Origin: Hemileia vastatrix
Taxonomy: Eukaryota; Basidiomycota; Pucciniomycetes; Pucciniales; Zaghouaniaceae
Reading direction: 5' to 3'
DNA length: 64,000 nucleotides
Assembly (NCBI GenBank): GCA_030280995.1
Contig: JASXTE010000024.1
Coordinates: 62,001-126,000 of the forward strand
The stretch's first letter is position 1; each line of letters starts with the position of its first letter. Under the pieces are notes generated by a model. The model saw nothing but the letters and a program-made list of their open reading frames with translations. It was not told the origin of the DNA and did no database searches. This document shows positions 23,839 through 34,439 of the stretch, piece by piece. The position numbers and the translations under genes are program-made.

Positions 23839-24175
23839 ATTAGCCAGTTTAAAGTCTTGGAGGACTAACAGATCCAAAATACGTGTAAAAAACCTTAAAG
23901 AATGTCTTGAACAGTAGCCAGTTTAAAGTCTTGGAGGACTAAAAGATCTAAAATACGTGTAAAAAACCTTAAAGAATGTCTTGAACAGTAGCCAGTTTAA
24001 AGTCTTGGAGGACTAACAGCTCCAAAAATTCGTATAAAAAAAACTTAAAGAACGTCTTGAACAGTAGCCAGTTTAAAGTCTTGGAGGACTAACAGATGTC
24101 AAGATAAAGAAAATTATCCTTAATGAAAGTCTTGAAAAATAGCCAGTTTAAAGTCTTGGAGGACTAACAGATATC
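23839..24175 (-). repeat. G6 tandem repeat, about 75-bp units
   Basis: Five direct units share GCCAGTTTAAAGTCTTGGAG then GACTAACAG, an A-rich spacer and AATGTCTTGAACAGTA. They are part of the wider hairpin family. Unit spacing is regular (about 23841, 23918, 23992, 24068, 24142). Confidence 0.85.
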
Positions 24176-24329
24176 TTGAAGTAAAATCCCATTGGTATTG
24201 AGTTCTCCTACACCCTGTTTCCTGTCTAAACTAAATGAATAAAACTAAAAAGAATGAAAACTAAAAAAAATAAAACTAAGAAATATAATAATGATTTTGA
24301 TTTAATTAATAAATTTTAATTTTAAATTT

Positions 24330-24376
<47 letters not shown>

Positions 24377-24390
24377 CTTTTTTTTTTTTT

Positions 24391-24426
<36 letters not shown>

Positions 24427-24510
24427 TTTTTTTTATTTATTTTATTTTTATTTTATTTTCATTTATTTATTTTTATTTTTATTTTTTTTTTATGTTTTTT
24501 TTTTTTTTAA
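24330..24510. repeat. T-rich low-complexity tract
   Basis: Long T runs with TTA and TTTTA units. On the G6 sense strand this is A-rich DNA at the place where element H has its TAAAAA microsatellite. Confidence 0.85.
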
Positions 24511-25553
24511 ATTTAAAATAAAAGATTTTAGAATAGATAGTTTTGAAATAAAATTTAAAGTTTAATTTTAAAGAAAGATAAATGAATGTGAAAAGAAAGA
24601 TAAAAAAAGTACTAAAATAAAATTTTAAAATAAAATTTTAAAAGATGCCCCCCGGCCATTTGATGAGCCGTACCCTCGACATCATACCCACATCCAAGTG
24701 CAACTTGATGTGGTTACACAATTTTGAGAAATTGAAAAGAAAATAAAATAAATGAAAGTTTTTAGAAGATAATTTTTATAATGATGATCACTGGGTGGGC
24801 TCCCTCCAATTTATAAAAATGATTAGAGACCACCAGTGAGCATCACCTTTACATTAATTCATAATATATATTAAAGAAAAGAAATCACAATCTAACATAA
24901 AAAATCAAAAACAAAATAAAAAAAATCTTGAATCCGGCGTTTAGAGTGGTGTCTCTTGATTCATTCCAGTTTATAGTCTTAGTGGACTTCCTAAAATTAA
25001 AAGACAAAGCCAGGATTCAACTAGAAACAGGGAAAATTTTGGAAACGAACATTATGGGGTAATTGTGTATAGAGCAGCCAGCCCATCAATTACCCCCACA
25101 CTTGCCAATATTAAATTAAGAAGGTTCCCCTGTGAACACTTCTTCCAATAAATTTTAAAAATTTTCCAACACTATCTTCACCCATATATTAATAATTTTA
25201 AATTTTTGAAAATTTTCAATGAAGGTTTTCTCGTATTTCGTTATGTTTCATCACAGTTTCGTTGCCCATATGCAGTGTAACGATAGTAAAGTATTTTTTT
25301 ATAAAAATAAGATGATAGTTTATACTCGTTGCGGAGGTATAAAATTTGATAAATGTCATTTAAAATTGTAGTTTATCCTCATTTCGGAGTTATCCGTAAA
25401 ATTTCATCAATATCATAGTTTATCCTCATTGCGGAGGAATCCATAAAGTTTCATTGATATCATAGTTTATCCTCATTGCGGAGGATTCCATAAAATTTCA
25501 TAAATGTCATAGTTTATCCTCATTGCGGAGGAATCCGTTAAGTTTCATTGATA

Positions 25554-28500
25554 TCATAGTTTATCCTCATTGCGGAGGAAGACTTCGGCACTCCTGGTGC
25601 CTCTAGGATAGAACCGTTTCACTTGATCGGCCGCTACCCTCTTCTTCAATACTACTCCATCCAACTCTTCTAGCACATATGAACCGCCGGAAACTTGCTC
25701 CTTGATTTTATACGGTCCATTCCACCTATCTGCAAACATTTTTCCCCACTGACTTTCCAAACTCCTATTATACACCAGGACCATATCACCTGGGTTCAAA
25801 GATTTCCTTAATCGATGTGCCAACCGCTCATCCCAATATCTAACTGATTGATTTCGGATCTTCATCATCCGCGAATATGCCTTTTCTAAATATTCTTCTT
25901 TCTTTTCTAGCTGCATCATTCTTGCACACAATAATTCTTCAGTAGTTTTGACCGTGTCCCAGTCAACTCCAAGATATGATTCAGCTTCTAAATCAACCGG
26001 TAAAACTGCTTTCTGTCCGAAAACAAGTTCATAAGGTGAAAATCCGGTCGTCCTTTTGGCAGTGATTCGATCAGCAAATAAAACTAAAGGTAAATAGTGC
26101 CTCCACTTTTCGGCACTTGTCCCACACATTTTAACTAAAGCATCCTTAATAACTTGATGCCCTCTTTCAACCATGCCTTCAGCTTCAGGATAATATGGGG
26201 TTGCTACCCTAACCTTTGATCCAACTTTCAATACGGCCTCTTTAAACTCTGTCCCAAATTCAGGACCTCCATCTACCGTTACCAACTTCATCACCCCATA
26301 CCTATATACCCAATTATTCAAAAAAAATTCTGCCACATTTTTGGCAGTTAAATTAATAAGAGGCGCTGCCTCTACCCAACCAGATAAATCATCTCTGGCC
26401 ACAATTAAATATTTATACCGTCCCTCTTTTATATGAACGGCATCTAAACTAACTCTTCCAAAGAGCGTATATTCACCGGTTGCGCGTCCAGGTTCTTTTG
26501 GCCTTAAATAACTTCGTCTTTGACATTCTTCGCATGACTGAACCCACTGTTTAACAGCCATCTTCATGCCAGGCCACCAAAATCGATCAGAAATTCTTCT
26601 AAATGTTTCTCCAACACCTCTATGCCCGAGATCTTCATGCAGTGATTTCAAAACTAATTCTTGCCCCTTCTGTTGAGTTATAACTACTTGAGGATTTGGA
26701 TACCTCCTCCTCATTAAACGTCGACCAGATAGGTAAAACGTAGATGACTTCCTCTTGATAGCCACCCATTCATCGTCTTCACAATCTTCTGGCCTCTCTA
26801 AAGTCAACAAATATTTGACTAACAAAAAATAAAAACCAGTCTGACCCCAGACTTCATCTTGAAAATCGATTAATATAACATCAATAGGGACTTCTCTATC
26901 ACCAATATCACCTGCACATGAATGAGCCAATAATCGTTGACCCCTAAATAAATCTTTAATCGAGCTATGTCGACGTTTTTCTTCTGAACCTTTGGATCCT
27001 TCGAAAACCGTATTCAAAAATACCTCTTTCTCTTTATCCACCTTTTTATTTAAGTTCTCTAATTCTCCAACATATACACCATTCCTTAATTTACTACTAT
27101 CCCACACTACCAATCCATTTTCCTCTACATACACCACATCTTCTTCTACCTCCTCTCTGCCGAATTTATCTACACCTTTATTAAGATAAAAACTATTTTC
27201 CAGTTTATCCTCTTGGTGGAGGTCATCATCATAATAATCTAAACACAATAGTCCTGCCAGTTTAACCTCATGGGGGAGGTATGGAAAGTCTTCAGCTCCT
27301 TTAGTGCTGGCTTTGATAATAGGTATATCTTCATCGAACTCTTCTGAGTCTGAATCTTCTTCAGTGGGTGGTCTCCTTGATAAACCATCCGGCATAGTAA
27401 AAGTCTTGCCAGGCTTATGAACTAAATCAAACGAAAAATGTTGAATAAAAGCTACCCATCTCGTCATGGGTGCGTTCGGTAAACTTGGGGAATTAATCAT
27501 CTGGATTAACGATTTCGCATCCACTTGCAACTCAAAATGTTGCCCCCACAAAATATGCTGAAGTTTCTTCAGTATTTTTGCCACACCACATAATTCCAAT
27601 TTTGGTTGAGAATATCTTGATTCGACCTCAGTAAATACTACAGATTCATACCTAACTGGCCTGATGTAACCAGCTTTATCCATCTGAGACAAAACCGCCC
27701 CAGCTGCAACCTGACTTGAATCGACTGCTAAATAAATTCTACCAGCATCTTTTCCATAATCCAACTTGTGCAGGACTAAATCCTTCCCCACAACCTCCTT
27801 CAACTTCACAAACGCCTTCTCACACTCTTCATCCCACTCCCAGTCTGCATCCTTTCTCGTTAACCGTCTCAATGGAGCTGCCAATGAAGAAAAGTCCTTG
27901 ATAAACATTCTAACATATACGCAAACGCCTAAAAACCCTCTAACTTCGGTCGTATTCTTGGGTCTTGGCCAGGACTGAATTTTGTTAACTTTCTTCTTGG
28001 ACATAATCCTACCCTCTCTACATACCACATGGCCTAATATTTCTAAGGCTGGCACACAACAGGAAAATTTTGAACCTGAAATAGTTAAACCAGCCTCTTC
28101 AATTCGAAACAAGATTCTTTCTAAAGTAATTGCAAACTCCCAAATGAATTTGCGTATCCCGGGATTCTCTTCCAACACCTGGTTATCATAGTCGGTTGTT
28201 GGTCCCTTAATTCCTCCATCATCTATAAAGATTCCAGCATATTGTGGAATTTCATCTTGAAGGATCCAAGCCATCTGAGCTTGATAAACTGCAACCGAAT
28301 TTGTTGCTCCTTGAGGTAATCTTGTTAACTGTAAACGTCCAAGTGGCGTATTGAATGTAGTGAGAGGCCTTGAGTCCGGATGTAACTCTCTCTCATCATA
28401 TCCACCCATAATATCTCCCAAACCATAGCACACTCTCCCTGCAAACGCTTCAACAAACTCCTCAGCACTAGGTGGTATCCCAGAATCCTTTATTGTAACC

Positions 28501-29717
28501 CTATTTAATTCCCTAAGATCATGAACAACTCTAAGCTTGCCATTCAGTTTCTTGATACAAAATACCGGACTAGAATAACTTGACGTTGATTGCTCATACA
28601 GTCCAGTGCGTATCCGTTCTCTGACAACTTCGATATAAGCTTCTTTTAATGCAGCCGGAATAGGAATCGGTTTCTGCTGCCACGGTTCATGACATACCAC
28701 AGGAATCTTGTAAGGCTCCCCATAGGAATGCTTCAACACACCCCTCTCCTCTTCTACAAAAGCAATGGCCTTCTCTCGCTTGACCATCACATCCAACAAC
28801 AACTTCTTCTCTTCTCCAGACAACCAACCATCAGGTCCAAAATTAACAACACCCAGTCTCTCAAAAGTGATTCTTGACGTCTCAGAAAATTCAGGCGGAT
28901 TCTTTACCAAGGGACTTTCATAAGGATCTCTTGATAACCTTGGTCTTCTCAAAGGTGGATTTAATTCAGCAGGTAGCGGTTCATTAATAGGTCGAACTTT
29001 ATTTGCTACTTTCTTATATTTGGCTGCGTCCACATCTAAATTAACTTGAGGTAAAACATCGCCATTTAAACTTTTATCAAATGAATCTTCTTCATCGTCA
29101 GAATCGGAATAAGAAAAATTAGAAAAATATTTTATTTCATTTTTAAATTTTACCCTTTTCTCCTTTCCCTCGTCTAATTTATAAACAGATTTTCCAACAC
29201 CTTTTCTTCCCTTATCCAACAGTAAATCACCCGTAAAGAAAGTTGGCAGTTTAACCTCTTGCTGGAGATCCGGAAATGAATTTTCACAAAAATTATTTTT
29301 TTGGGTTTTAATTATACTGAGATTTTTTATTTGATTTTGATGAGATAATTGCAGTTTACCCTCTTGCTGGAGGTTCTGAATAGAAGGTGATAATTGCAGT
29401 TTAACCTCTTGCTGGAGGTCTGGAAACATACCCTTCCAATTTTTATCCAACCTAATTTGGCCCATTTTGCCTTTTTCACCGTTTTTAAATTTAATAGAAA
29501 AACCGGGTAAATCCAATAAACATATAGAAAAGTCCAAAACGTATTTGCACTCCAAAGTAATATTAACAGAAAATAATTGAGAATCCACTTGAATTATCTC
29601 CAAGTGAGCTGACCTATTGCAATCCGGGATCTCATCCTGAGGAGAGATTACAACATTAGAGCGATCAGCCCCTGCTACCCCAAAAAATGAGGGCATCCAT
29701 CCTTTTCCAACAAACAT
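25554..29717 (-). CDS. G6 pol: RT, RNase H, integrase
   Basis: Open for 1387 residues. RT begins near residue 400 (VVHDLRELNRVT) with active site FIDD near 498. RNase H has AVDSSQ near 664 and an ELQVDAKS block. Integrase has an HHCC module from about 1027 (HEDLGH to CEECQ), then core residues in VARDDLSG (about 1107), VDGGPEF (about 1147) and GMVERG (about 1180). The C-terminus has an SH3-like GPYKIKEQVSGGSYVLEELDG and no chromodomain. It overlaps gag-pro by 43 bases in the -1 frame, so it is probably made by frameshifting, not from its own ATG. The region 60-190 contains LQQEVKL peptides that encode the element's hairpin motif. Confidence 0.92.
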   Translation of the reverse strand: MFVGKGWMPSFFGVAGADRSNVVISPQDEIPDCNRSAHLEIIQVDSQLFSVNITLECKYVLDFSICLLDLPGFSIKFKNGEKGKMGQIRLDKNWKGMFPDLQQEVKLQLSPSIQNLQQEGKLQLSHQNQIKNLSIIKTQKNNFCENSFPDLQQEVKLPTFFTGDLLLDKGRKGVGKSVYKLDEGKEKRVKFKNEIKYFSNFSYSDSDDEEDSFDKSLNGDVLPQVNLDVDAAKYKKVANKVRPINEPLPAELNPPLRRPRLSRDPYESPLVKNPPEFSETSRITFERLGVVNFGPDGWLSGEEKKLLLDVMVKREKAIAFVEEERGVLKHSYGEPYKIPVVCHEPWQQKPIPIPAALKEAYIEVVRERIRTGLYEQSTSSYSSPVFCIKKLNGKLRVVHDLRELNRVTIKDSGIPPSAEEFVEAFAGRVCYGLGDIMGGYDERELHPDSRPLTTFNTPLGRLQLTRLPQGATNSVAVYQAQMAWILQDEIPQYAGIFIDDGGIKGPTTDYDNQVLEENPGIRKFIWEFAITLERILFRIEEAGLTISGSKFSCCVPALEILGHVVCREGRIMSKKKVNKIQSWPRPKNTTEVRGFLGVCVYVRMFIKDFSSLAAPLRRLTRKDADWEWDEECEKAFVKLKEVVGKDLVLHKLDYGKDAGRIYLAVDSSQVAAGAVLSQMDKAGYIRPVRYESVVFTEVESRYSQPKLELCGVAKILKKLQHILWGQHFELQVDAKSLIQMINSPSLPNAPMTRWVAFIQHFSFDLVHKPGKTFTMPDGLSRRPPTEEDSDSEEFDEDIPIIKASTKGAEDFPYLPHEVKLAGLLCLDYYDDDLHQEDKLENSFYLNKGVDKFGREEVEEDVVYVEENGLVVWDSSKLRNGVYVGELENLNKKVDKEKEVFLNTVFEGSKGSEEKRRHSSIKDLFRGQRLLAHSCAGDIGDREVPIDVILIDFQDEVWGQTGFYFLLVKYLLTLERPEDCEDDEWVAIKRKSSTFYLSGRRLMRRRYPNPQVVITQQKGQELVLKSLHEDLGHRGVGETFRRISDRFWWPGMKMAVKQWVQSCEECQRRSYLRPKEPGRATGEYTLFGRVSLDAVHIKEGRYKYLIVARDDLSGWVEAAPLINLTAKNVAEFFLNNWVYRYGVMKLVTVDGGPEFGTEFKEAVLKVGSKVRVATPYYPEAEGMVERGHQVIKDALVKMCGTSAEKWRHYLPLVLFADRITAKRTTGFSPYELVFGQKAVLPVDLEAESYLGVDWDTVKTTEELLCARMMQLEKKEEYLEKAYSRMMKIRNQSVRYWDERLAHRLRKSLNPGDMVLVYNRSLESQWGKMFADRWNGPYKIKEQVSGGSYVLEELDGVVLKKRVAADQVKRFYPRGTRSAEVFLRNEDKL

Positions 29718-32284
29718 AATTCACCAGAAGCCGTCCGTTTTATATGCCGCTTCTTGGTACAAACACAACACTGGCACAGAGTAGTAATCCCTGGCCGTGT
29801 TTCCCAACCTTCATCTCCAGGAGGCGCTAACCGCATATGTAACCTCCGCATATCTTCACCAGTGATCTCCAAACTAATCCCCATGCCAGCTTGATACCCT
29901 ATCCTGGCCTCAAAATTCATCAAAAAAGGACCACCAAGAACAGTTTTGACTGCTCCTCTGGCTACATAAAAGTGAACCTTACCAACAGATCCACCAATGC
30001 CTAACCTGACATGCTCAGCAGTACCCATCAGCTCTGTTGCATGCCCTCCAATACCTCTGAGGTTTCCCCCAGTTCCACTTTTAATTGGCAAGCCTATACT
30101 CGTCGCTTGCTCCAATGAAATTAAATTAATTTGAGACCCTGAATCGACCAAGGCCTTTACTTCTTTACCATTAAGAGTTACCACCAGGTAACCCAGGGGA
30201 GCGGAAAAATGTGTATCTACATCTTCCCCAAACTTTTCAGCATTTTCACAAATATATTCCACCTCTCCAGTGGAAACCCGACGCCTCGTCAAATGCTTCT
30301 TTTTCTTTTCAGCAAGCGCCGGACTAATCGTAAATAACTCCCCCAAAGATAAGGGAATCTGCAGTTGATTCACCCTATTCAAAACTGCGTCCATCGCATT
30401 AGCTTGACCAGAAACTACTGGCCGCTCATACTGGACCTTTGATTTAACAACCTTGGCCCTGGGTACCTCTTGAGGTCCAACCGAGCCGTCTTCAACCCCC
30501 ATTATAACATCTTCACTTTCTATAACCCTAACTCCGTCACCAGCTTCTTGCACTAATCCTGATCCATCGCTAGTCCTTCTTACTCCCTCCATTGGGATGG
30601 GACCGCTAAAACTTGGTCTGGGTAGAGACGCCAACGGTACGTCCTCCTCAGAATCCGAATCATCCTCTGGCATAGGCTCACCATTTAAATCAAACTTGCC
30701 ATAACTAGGGGGCCCCATATCAGCAATCCCCTTCTGCATTTTATATAATTCGTCCTTAGAGTAAGGGTTCAATTTGTTGGCGGCAGTTTGAGCACTAGAA
30801 ATCTTGTCCTTAGAGTAAGGGTTCACTTTGTTATTGGCCTTGCCAGGATTAGCCCTCAATTGGCTCTGAATGCTACTTTTCGCCTTAGTAGCGGCTGCTC
30901 TTCTAGCAGCATTAACATCGTATTCGCCAGCCATACAGCTACCCTCCACCTGGGCAACCGTCGCCAGCTCTAAACCACCAAAAGAAGTAGAAAATGTGGC
31001 TTTACTGACCTCTTTCTCCTTGCCCTTGTCAGCTTTACCACCATTACCGTTACCATTTTTGCCACTCTTGGCATTAACATCTTCATCCGTCACCTCTTCA
31101 AATCTGGCTCTCCTTTCAGCCGTTAAACTTCTTCTGACCAAATCAGAAGGAGACTGTCCATCACTGGGCTTGATGAACGAACCATCGGGAAATTTATAAA
31201 CTTTACCATCGAATAAAACTTGCCCAGCATCCATATCCTTATCAAGAGCAAAACAAACTGTTGCTCTATGACCTCTCCTATTACAATAGGAGCACACCTT
31301 TGGCTCATCGTAGCCACCTCTATATCCATTACTACCATTGCCACCATTTCTCCCATTGCCTGGGAAGCGGTTACCATTATTATTGCCATTATAATTTCGA
31401 CGTTCATAACCTCTAGACTGATAAGAAGTCGACGTCGACGAAGAAGCGATTGGGGCCTTGTTGGCCTTCTGAGTCTCTTGAACAAATATTTTTAATTGTT
31501 TCGTTAAATCGGCCAAGTGATCGACCATCTTATTGTCTACATTGCCCTCAACTTTAGCAGCCGGTAATCCCATTTGTGCCTTCTTGGCCTCCTGGGCTTT
31601 GACCATAATATCATTGTTTTCGGCCAAAACTTCGCTAACCTTGCTAACATATTGAGTGCATGACTCTTGATATTTGTCCAACGCCAATAACTTGAGATGG
31701 GCCTGAATGTTCTCTTTGATAACCTCCAGAGCCGGCAGTTTCTGCTCACCATTAGGCAGTTCCTTCATCAAATCTTTTCTTGAAAGATCCTTCAAGACGT
31801 CCATTCAAATATCCCTGCTGCATGCTGACCAAAACAAATCTTTTGCTTGGTTCTCATGCACTAACTCGTCCACCAGTATGAGATATTCCACCACTTCATC
31901 AAACTGAACACAGAGCTTTTTGAAGTCAGCCATAGAAGAAACACCACCTTTTGCTTGCCAGTCTCCAACAATTTTATTGAGGTCCATCATAGTAAACCTA
32001 ACACCCCATCTATCAACCATAGCTTTAGAAAGCTTAACCCAATCCTTGTCCTTGAATGCCTGCATAGCAATAACCTCTTTTTCCACCTCCCTATCGGCAA
32101 TAAAAAATCTAACTTGCTTCACCATATCCACATGAGAAGCACCATCAACAGCAGCAGCAGCTTCATACCTGCTAATGAACCATTTAACCTCCTCCCCATC
32201 AAACTTTGGGCCATCCCAAGAAACAATTCTAACTGAGGGAGTAAGAGGGTTAGAAGATCCAGAAGCAACAGCAGAAGAAGACAT
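29675..32284 (-). CDS. G6 gag-protease with one in-frame TGA
   Basis: One frame runs from ATG 32284 to TAG 29675, broken only by TGA at 31807-31805, which is followed at once by ATG. First part (159 residues): capsid-like, matching H. Second part (709 residues): nucleocapsid with CCHC knuckle CSYCNRRGHRATVC at about residue 171 after a Gly/Asn-rich stretch, acidic linkers, and an aspartic protease with LVDSGSQ at about residue 553. Because H reads through the same place without a stop, the TGA is probably a mutation; readthrough or restart at the adjacent ATG are alternatives. Gag forms the particle and the protease matures it. Confidence 0.85.
29681..29687 (-). promoter_or_regulatory. Candidate -1 ribosomal frameshift site of G6
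   Basis: The sense strand reads T TTT TTG, in phase with gag-pro codons CAT TTT TTG, two codons before the TAG that ends gag-pro. Slipping back one base enters the pol frame. The heptamer fits the X XXY YYZ rule. A downstream G-rich stretch (GGGGTAGCAGGGGCTGATC) could take part in a stimulating structure, not worked out here. Confidence 0.65.
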
Positions 32285-32440
32285 CCCAATAAGTAATGAA
32301 AAGCGTTAACAATCGATAAAATAACAAGCCTCTTGCAGGCCAATAACAAAAATCCAATTAGAGTTCCAGAAAATAAGCCTCTTGCAGGCTAAGAACGTTC
32401 TTGATCCAAGTAAGTCTTTAAAGAAAGCTAGAGAAATCGA

Positions 32441-32458
32441 ACCCCACGTTGGGCGCCA
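32441..32458 (-). other. G6 primer-binding site, tRNA-Lys(CUU) type
   Basis: Minus-strand TGGCGCCCAACGTGGGGT is complementary to the 3' end of the common eukaryotic tRNA-Lys(CUU) over 17 bases, as I know that tRNA, including CCA. Two bases separate it from the LTR. This fixes the element's direction. Confidence 0.8.
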
Positions 32459-32460
32459 AC

Positions 32461-33565
32461 TATGGTAAGGTAAACTCTTACAGTCGCCTTGCTGTAAGCA
32501 GAATCCGGAGGAGATATGTGGATTTAGCTGAAAACCCCGTCCTTCCAATAAAAATAACAAAATGGGAATTCTAAATCACTAAGCTAACCAATCTACTTGG
32601 ATCTGATTGATAAAATAATGAAACTCTAAAATAATTAACGCTTATTGAGATTTAAAGAAAGTGGCTTTTGATAAAGAAATACTGATAACAACAATTAAGG
32701 TGTACCAGTGAAAGATCTGAAAAGATTGACTTTTATGTTTTTATAATATTTTGAATTTTTATGAGACAGCAATAATCAAGTCCCAGTGATGAAGACCTTT
32801 CTAAAGATACCCTATATGAAGTGTGATTTAAATTGTTGAGTAGTATTTCTAAAATGTTATATAAAATATAAAGTTATAAGGGTATTACAAATTTATTTAA
32901 TTTGTTGAGTAATAAAAATTGAGACCGTGGTAGTTAATGATTAAGCTGTATGATGTGTCCCCCCTCTCAATTTCGAGTTTGAGAGTCGCTTAAGTATTCC
33001 TAGTCACGTGCCTAAGTTTTCCCCTCCAGTGCTCTTCCAGAGTCAATCCGGAGCCCGTACGGAGTCCGTACGGAGTCGAAACGGAGTCCGTCCGGACTTC
33101 CGGACTCAATTTGAACCTTAAAACCATAATAAAAAATCTAGAAAAATTACACATAATAGAGCTACTTCCCCTTTACATACCAAACTAATTTTCGTAGTAT
33201 GCGCAGCTCTAATTACCCCGTGAAAATTCATCAAAGTTAAGTAATTTTTGAAAACGTAAATATTTCTATAAAACTTTAAAATTCATTTAAAAATTTAAGA
33301 AAAATAGTAAAAATTCTGGGAAAATTTCCCAAGGTTCTTGAGTAACTCGACTTGATACTTATAAATTTTCAGACCGTAAAAATAAGTTTTCTCCGTAAAA
33401 TAAATTGTTTTCGTGTAGGCATTCGCTTGTGACCAATTTCTTCATATTTAAAACTCAAATAAATTAAATAAAACCCCTTTTATAAAAAATAATAACGCCA
33501 ATCTTGCACGCCGTAATAACTCCATTTACATATTTAGGTGCCGTACTAAACTTTAGGCTACCACA
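32461..33565 (-). repeat. G6 5' LTR (1105 bp)
   Basis: Near-identical to 21522-22605 apart from an extra 22-base run of CGGAGTC units near 33060-33085, a missing A, and a few substitutions. The close match implies recent insertion. Confidence 0.93.
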
Positions 33566-34439
33566 ACGTTTGGATAATCTCTTTAACATAGGATATGGTA
33601 CCGTGATATTATACACCAAGCGCTGTATGATTGCTATCTTTTCCCTCAAGTCTCAAACTCTTGCTTGGCCAACTCCAGAACAGCAACTTGAATCCTCTCA
33701 AGTAATGCAAGCTGAAGGTTTCCCTGGCTGTATAGGTTTTGTTGATGGCACAACCATCCCTTTGAGTCAAAAGCCTGCTCATGATGGCAACCATTATTTT
33801 GATTGCAAAAAAAGGTTTCTTCAAAATCTCCTCCAAGTTCTCATCTTTCACAATCTAAATTTTTATCTTCTTTCTAGATACTCTATTGCTGTTCAACTTG
33901 TATGCGATGTCAATAAAAAATTTATTGCTTTTCACAGTGGCTGCCCTGGATCATGTCATGACTCTTCCGTCTTCCAAAGAATGAGGATTTCTCAATCCCC
34001 TGACTCATACTTTGATGAATCTCAGTACCTCCTTGCAGACTCAGCATATGCAAGTGGAAAGTACATTATACCTGCTTTCTGTGGTGCAAATTCAGAAAAT
34101 GACCCCAAAACTAAATTTAATTATCACCTTGCACAATCAAGAGTACAAATTGAACATGCTATAGGTATTTTAAAGGGACGATTTTCTAGTCTTTGGGAGC
34201 TCAGAATCCAATTTCAAAAAAAATTGAAGATCAAAACTGCAAATCATTGGATCTTGACTTGTGTAATACTCCACAATATTCTAGCTGATTTAAAGGATGA
34301 GTGGAATGATCTTTATGAAGAAGATGATCCTGAACCACCACTGGCACTCCCCTCCCTTGATTCACAAATCATTCAATCAACCGGCATACGCCCCATTATA
34401 ATGCCAATTACTCTCCAACATTTCTCTTCACCCTTTTAA
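33566..34439 (+). pseudogene. HB1 transposase, 3' part with DDE nuclease domain
   Basis: It resumes with RLDNLFNIGYGTVILYTKR and carries the catalytic residues in GFVDGTTIP (first Asp), LLADSAY (second Asp) and QIEHAIGILKGRF (Glu), all intact. An intron at 33815-33877 (GT to CTAG, 63 bases) restores the expected DCKKRYSIAVQLVCD. Because 63 is a multiple of three with no stop, the unspliced frame also stays open. Apart from the G6 insertion I see no disabling change, so the transposase died by insertion. The open frame from 33504 to 33565 is G6 LTR. Confidence 0.92.

Larger units (their letters stand above)
22618..25553 (-). other. G6 long 3' untranslated region with hairpin arrays
   Basis: There is no gene in these 2.9 kb. 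At 23289-24175 about 17 units read CAGTTTA + stem + six-base loop + stem on the plus strand (for example AGGTC-TTGGTG-GACCT at 23740 and 23780). At 25317-25585 six units read AGTTTATCCTC-ATTGCG-GAGGA. One more lies near 24966. Stem letters differ between groups but keep pairing. A perfect 10-base inverted repeat GGGGTAATTG/CAATTACCCC lies at 25056-25065 and 25087-25096. The order of landmarks matches element H. Confidence 0.8.
21522..33565 (-). mobile_element. G6: 12-kb Ty3/gypsy retrotransposon inside the HB1 transposase
   Basis: The LTRs are 21522-22605 and 32461-33565. The PBS (32441-32458) is two bases inside the 5' LTR, the PPT is at 22606-22617, gag-pro and pol lie on the minus strand, and the 3' untranslated region is about 2.9 kb. 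No exact target duplication is seen; flanking ACAT (21518-21521) and ACGT (33566-33569) could be a 4-base duplication with one CpG-type transition. The ACGT version restores the transposase frame. It lacks a chromodomain and is a different lineage from G1-G5. Confidence 0.93.

Noticed and set aside
23839..24175. Regular repeats with spacers, CRISPR-like at first sight
   Set aside because: Eukaryotic retrotransposon 3' region; spacers are also similar to each other, and no cas genes or prokaryotic context exist.
24330..24510. T tract as a possible RNA polymerase III terminator or poly(A) tail of a non-LTR element
   Set aside because: No LINE or SINE body or target duplication adjoins it; it is part of the G6 3' region and corresponds to the A-rich tract of H.
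26992..28877. Several plus-strand frames of 60-70 codons across G6
   Set aside because: They lie antisense to the long pol frame and have Ser/Thr/Leu-rich composition typical of shadow frames.
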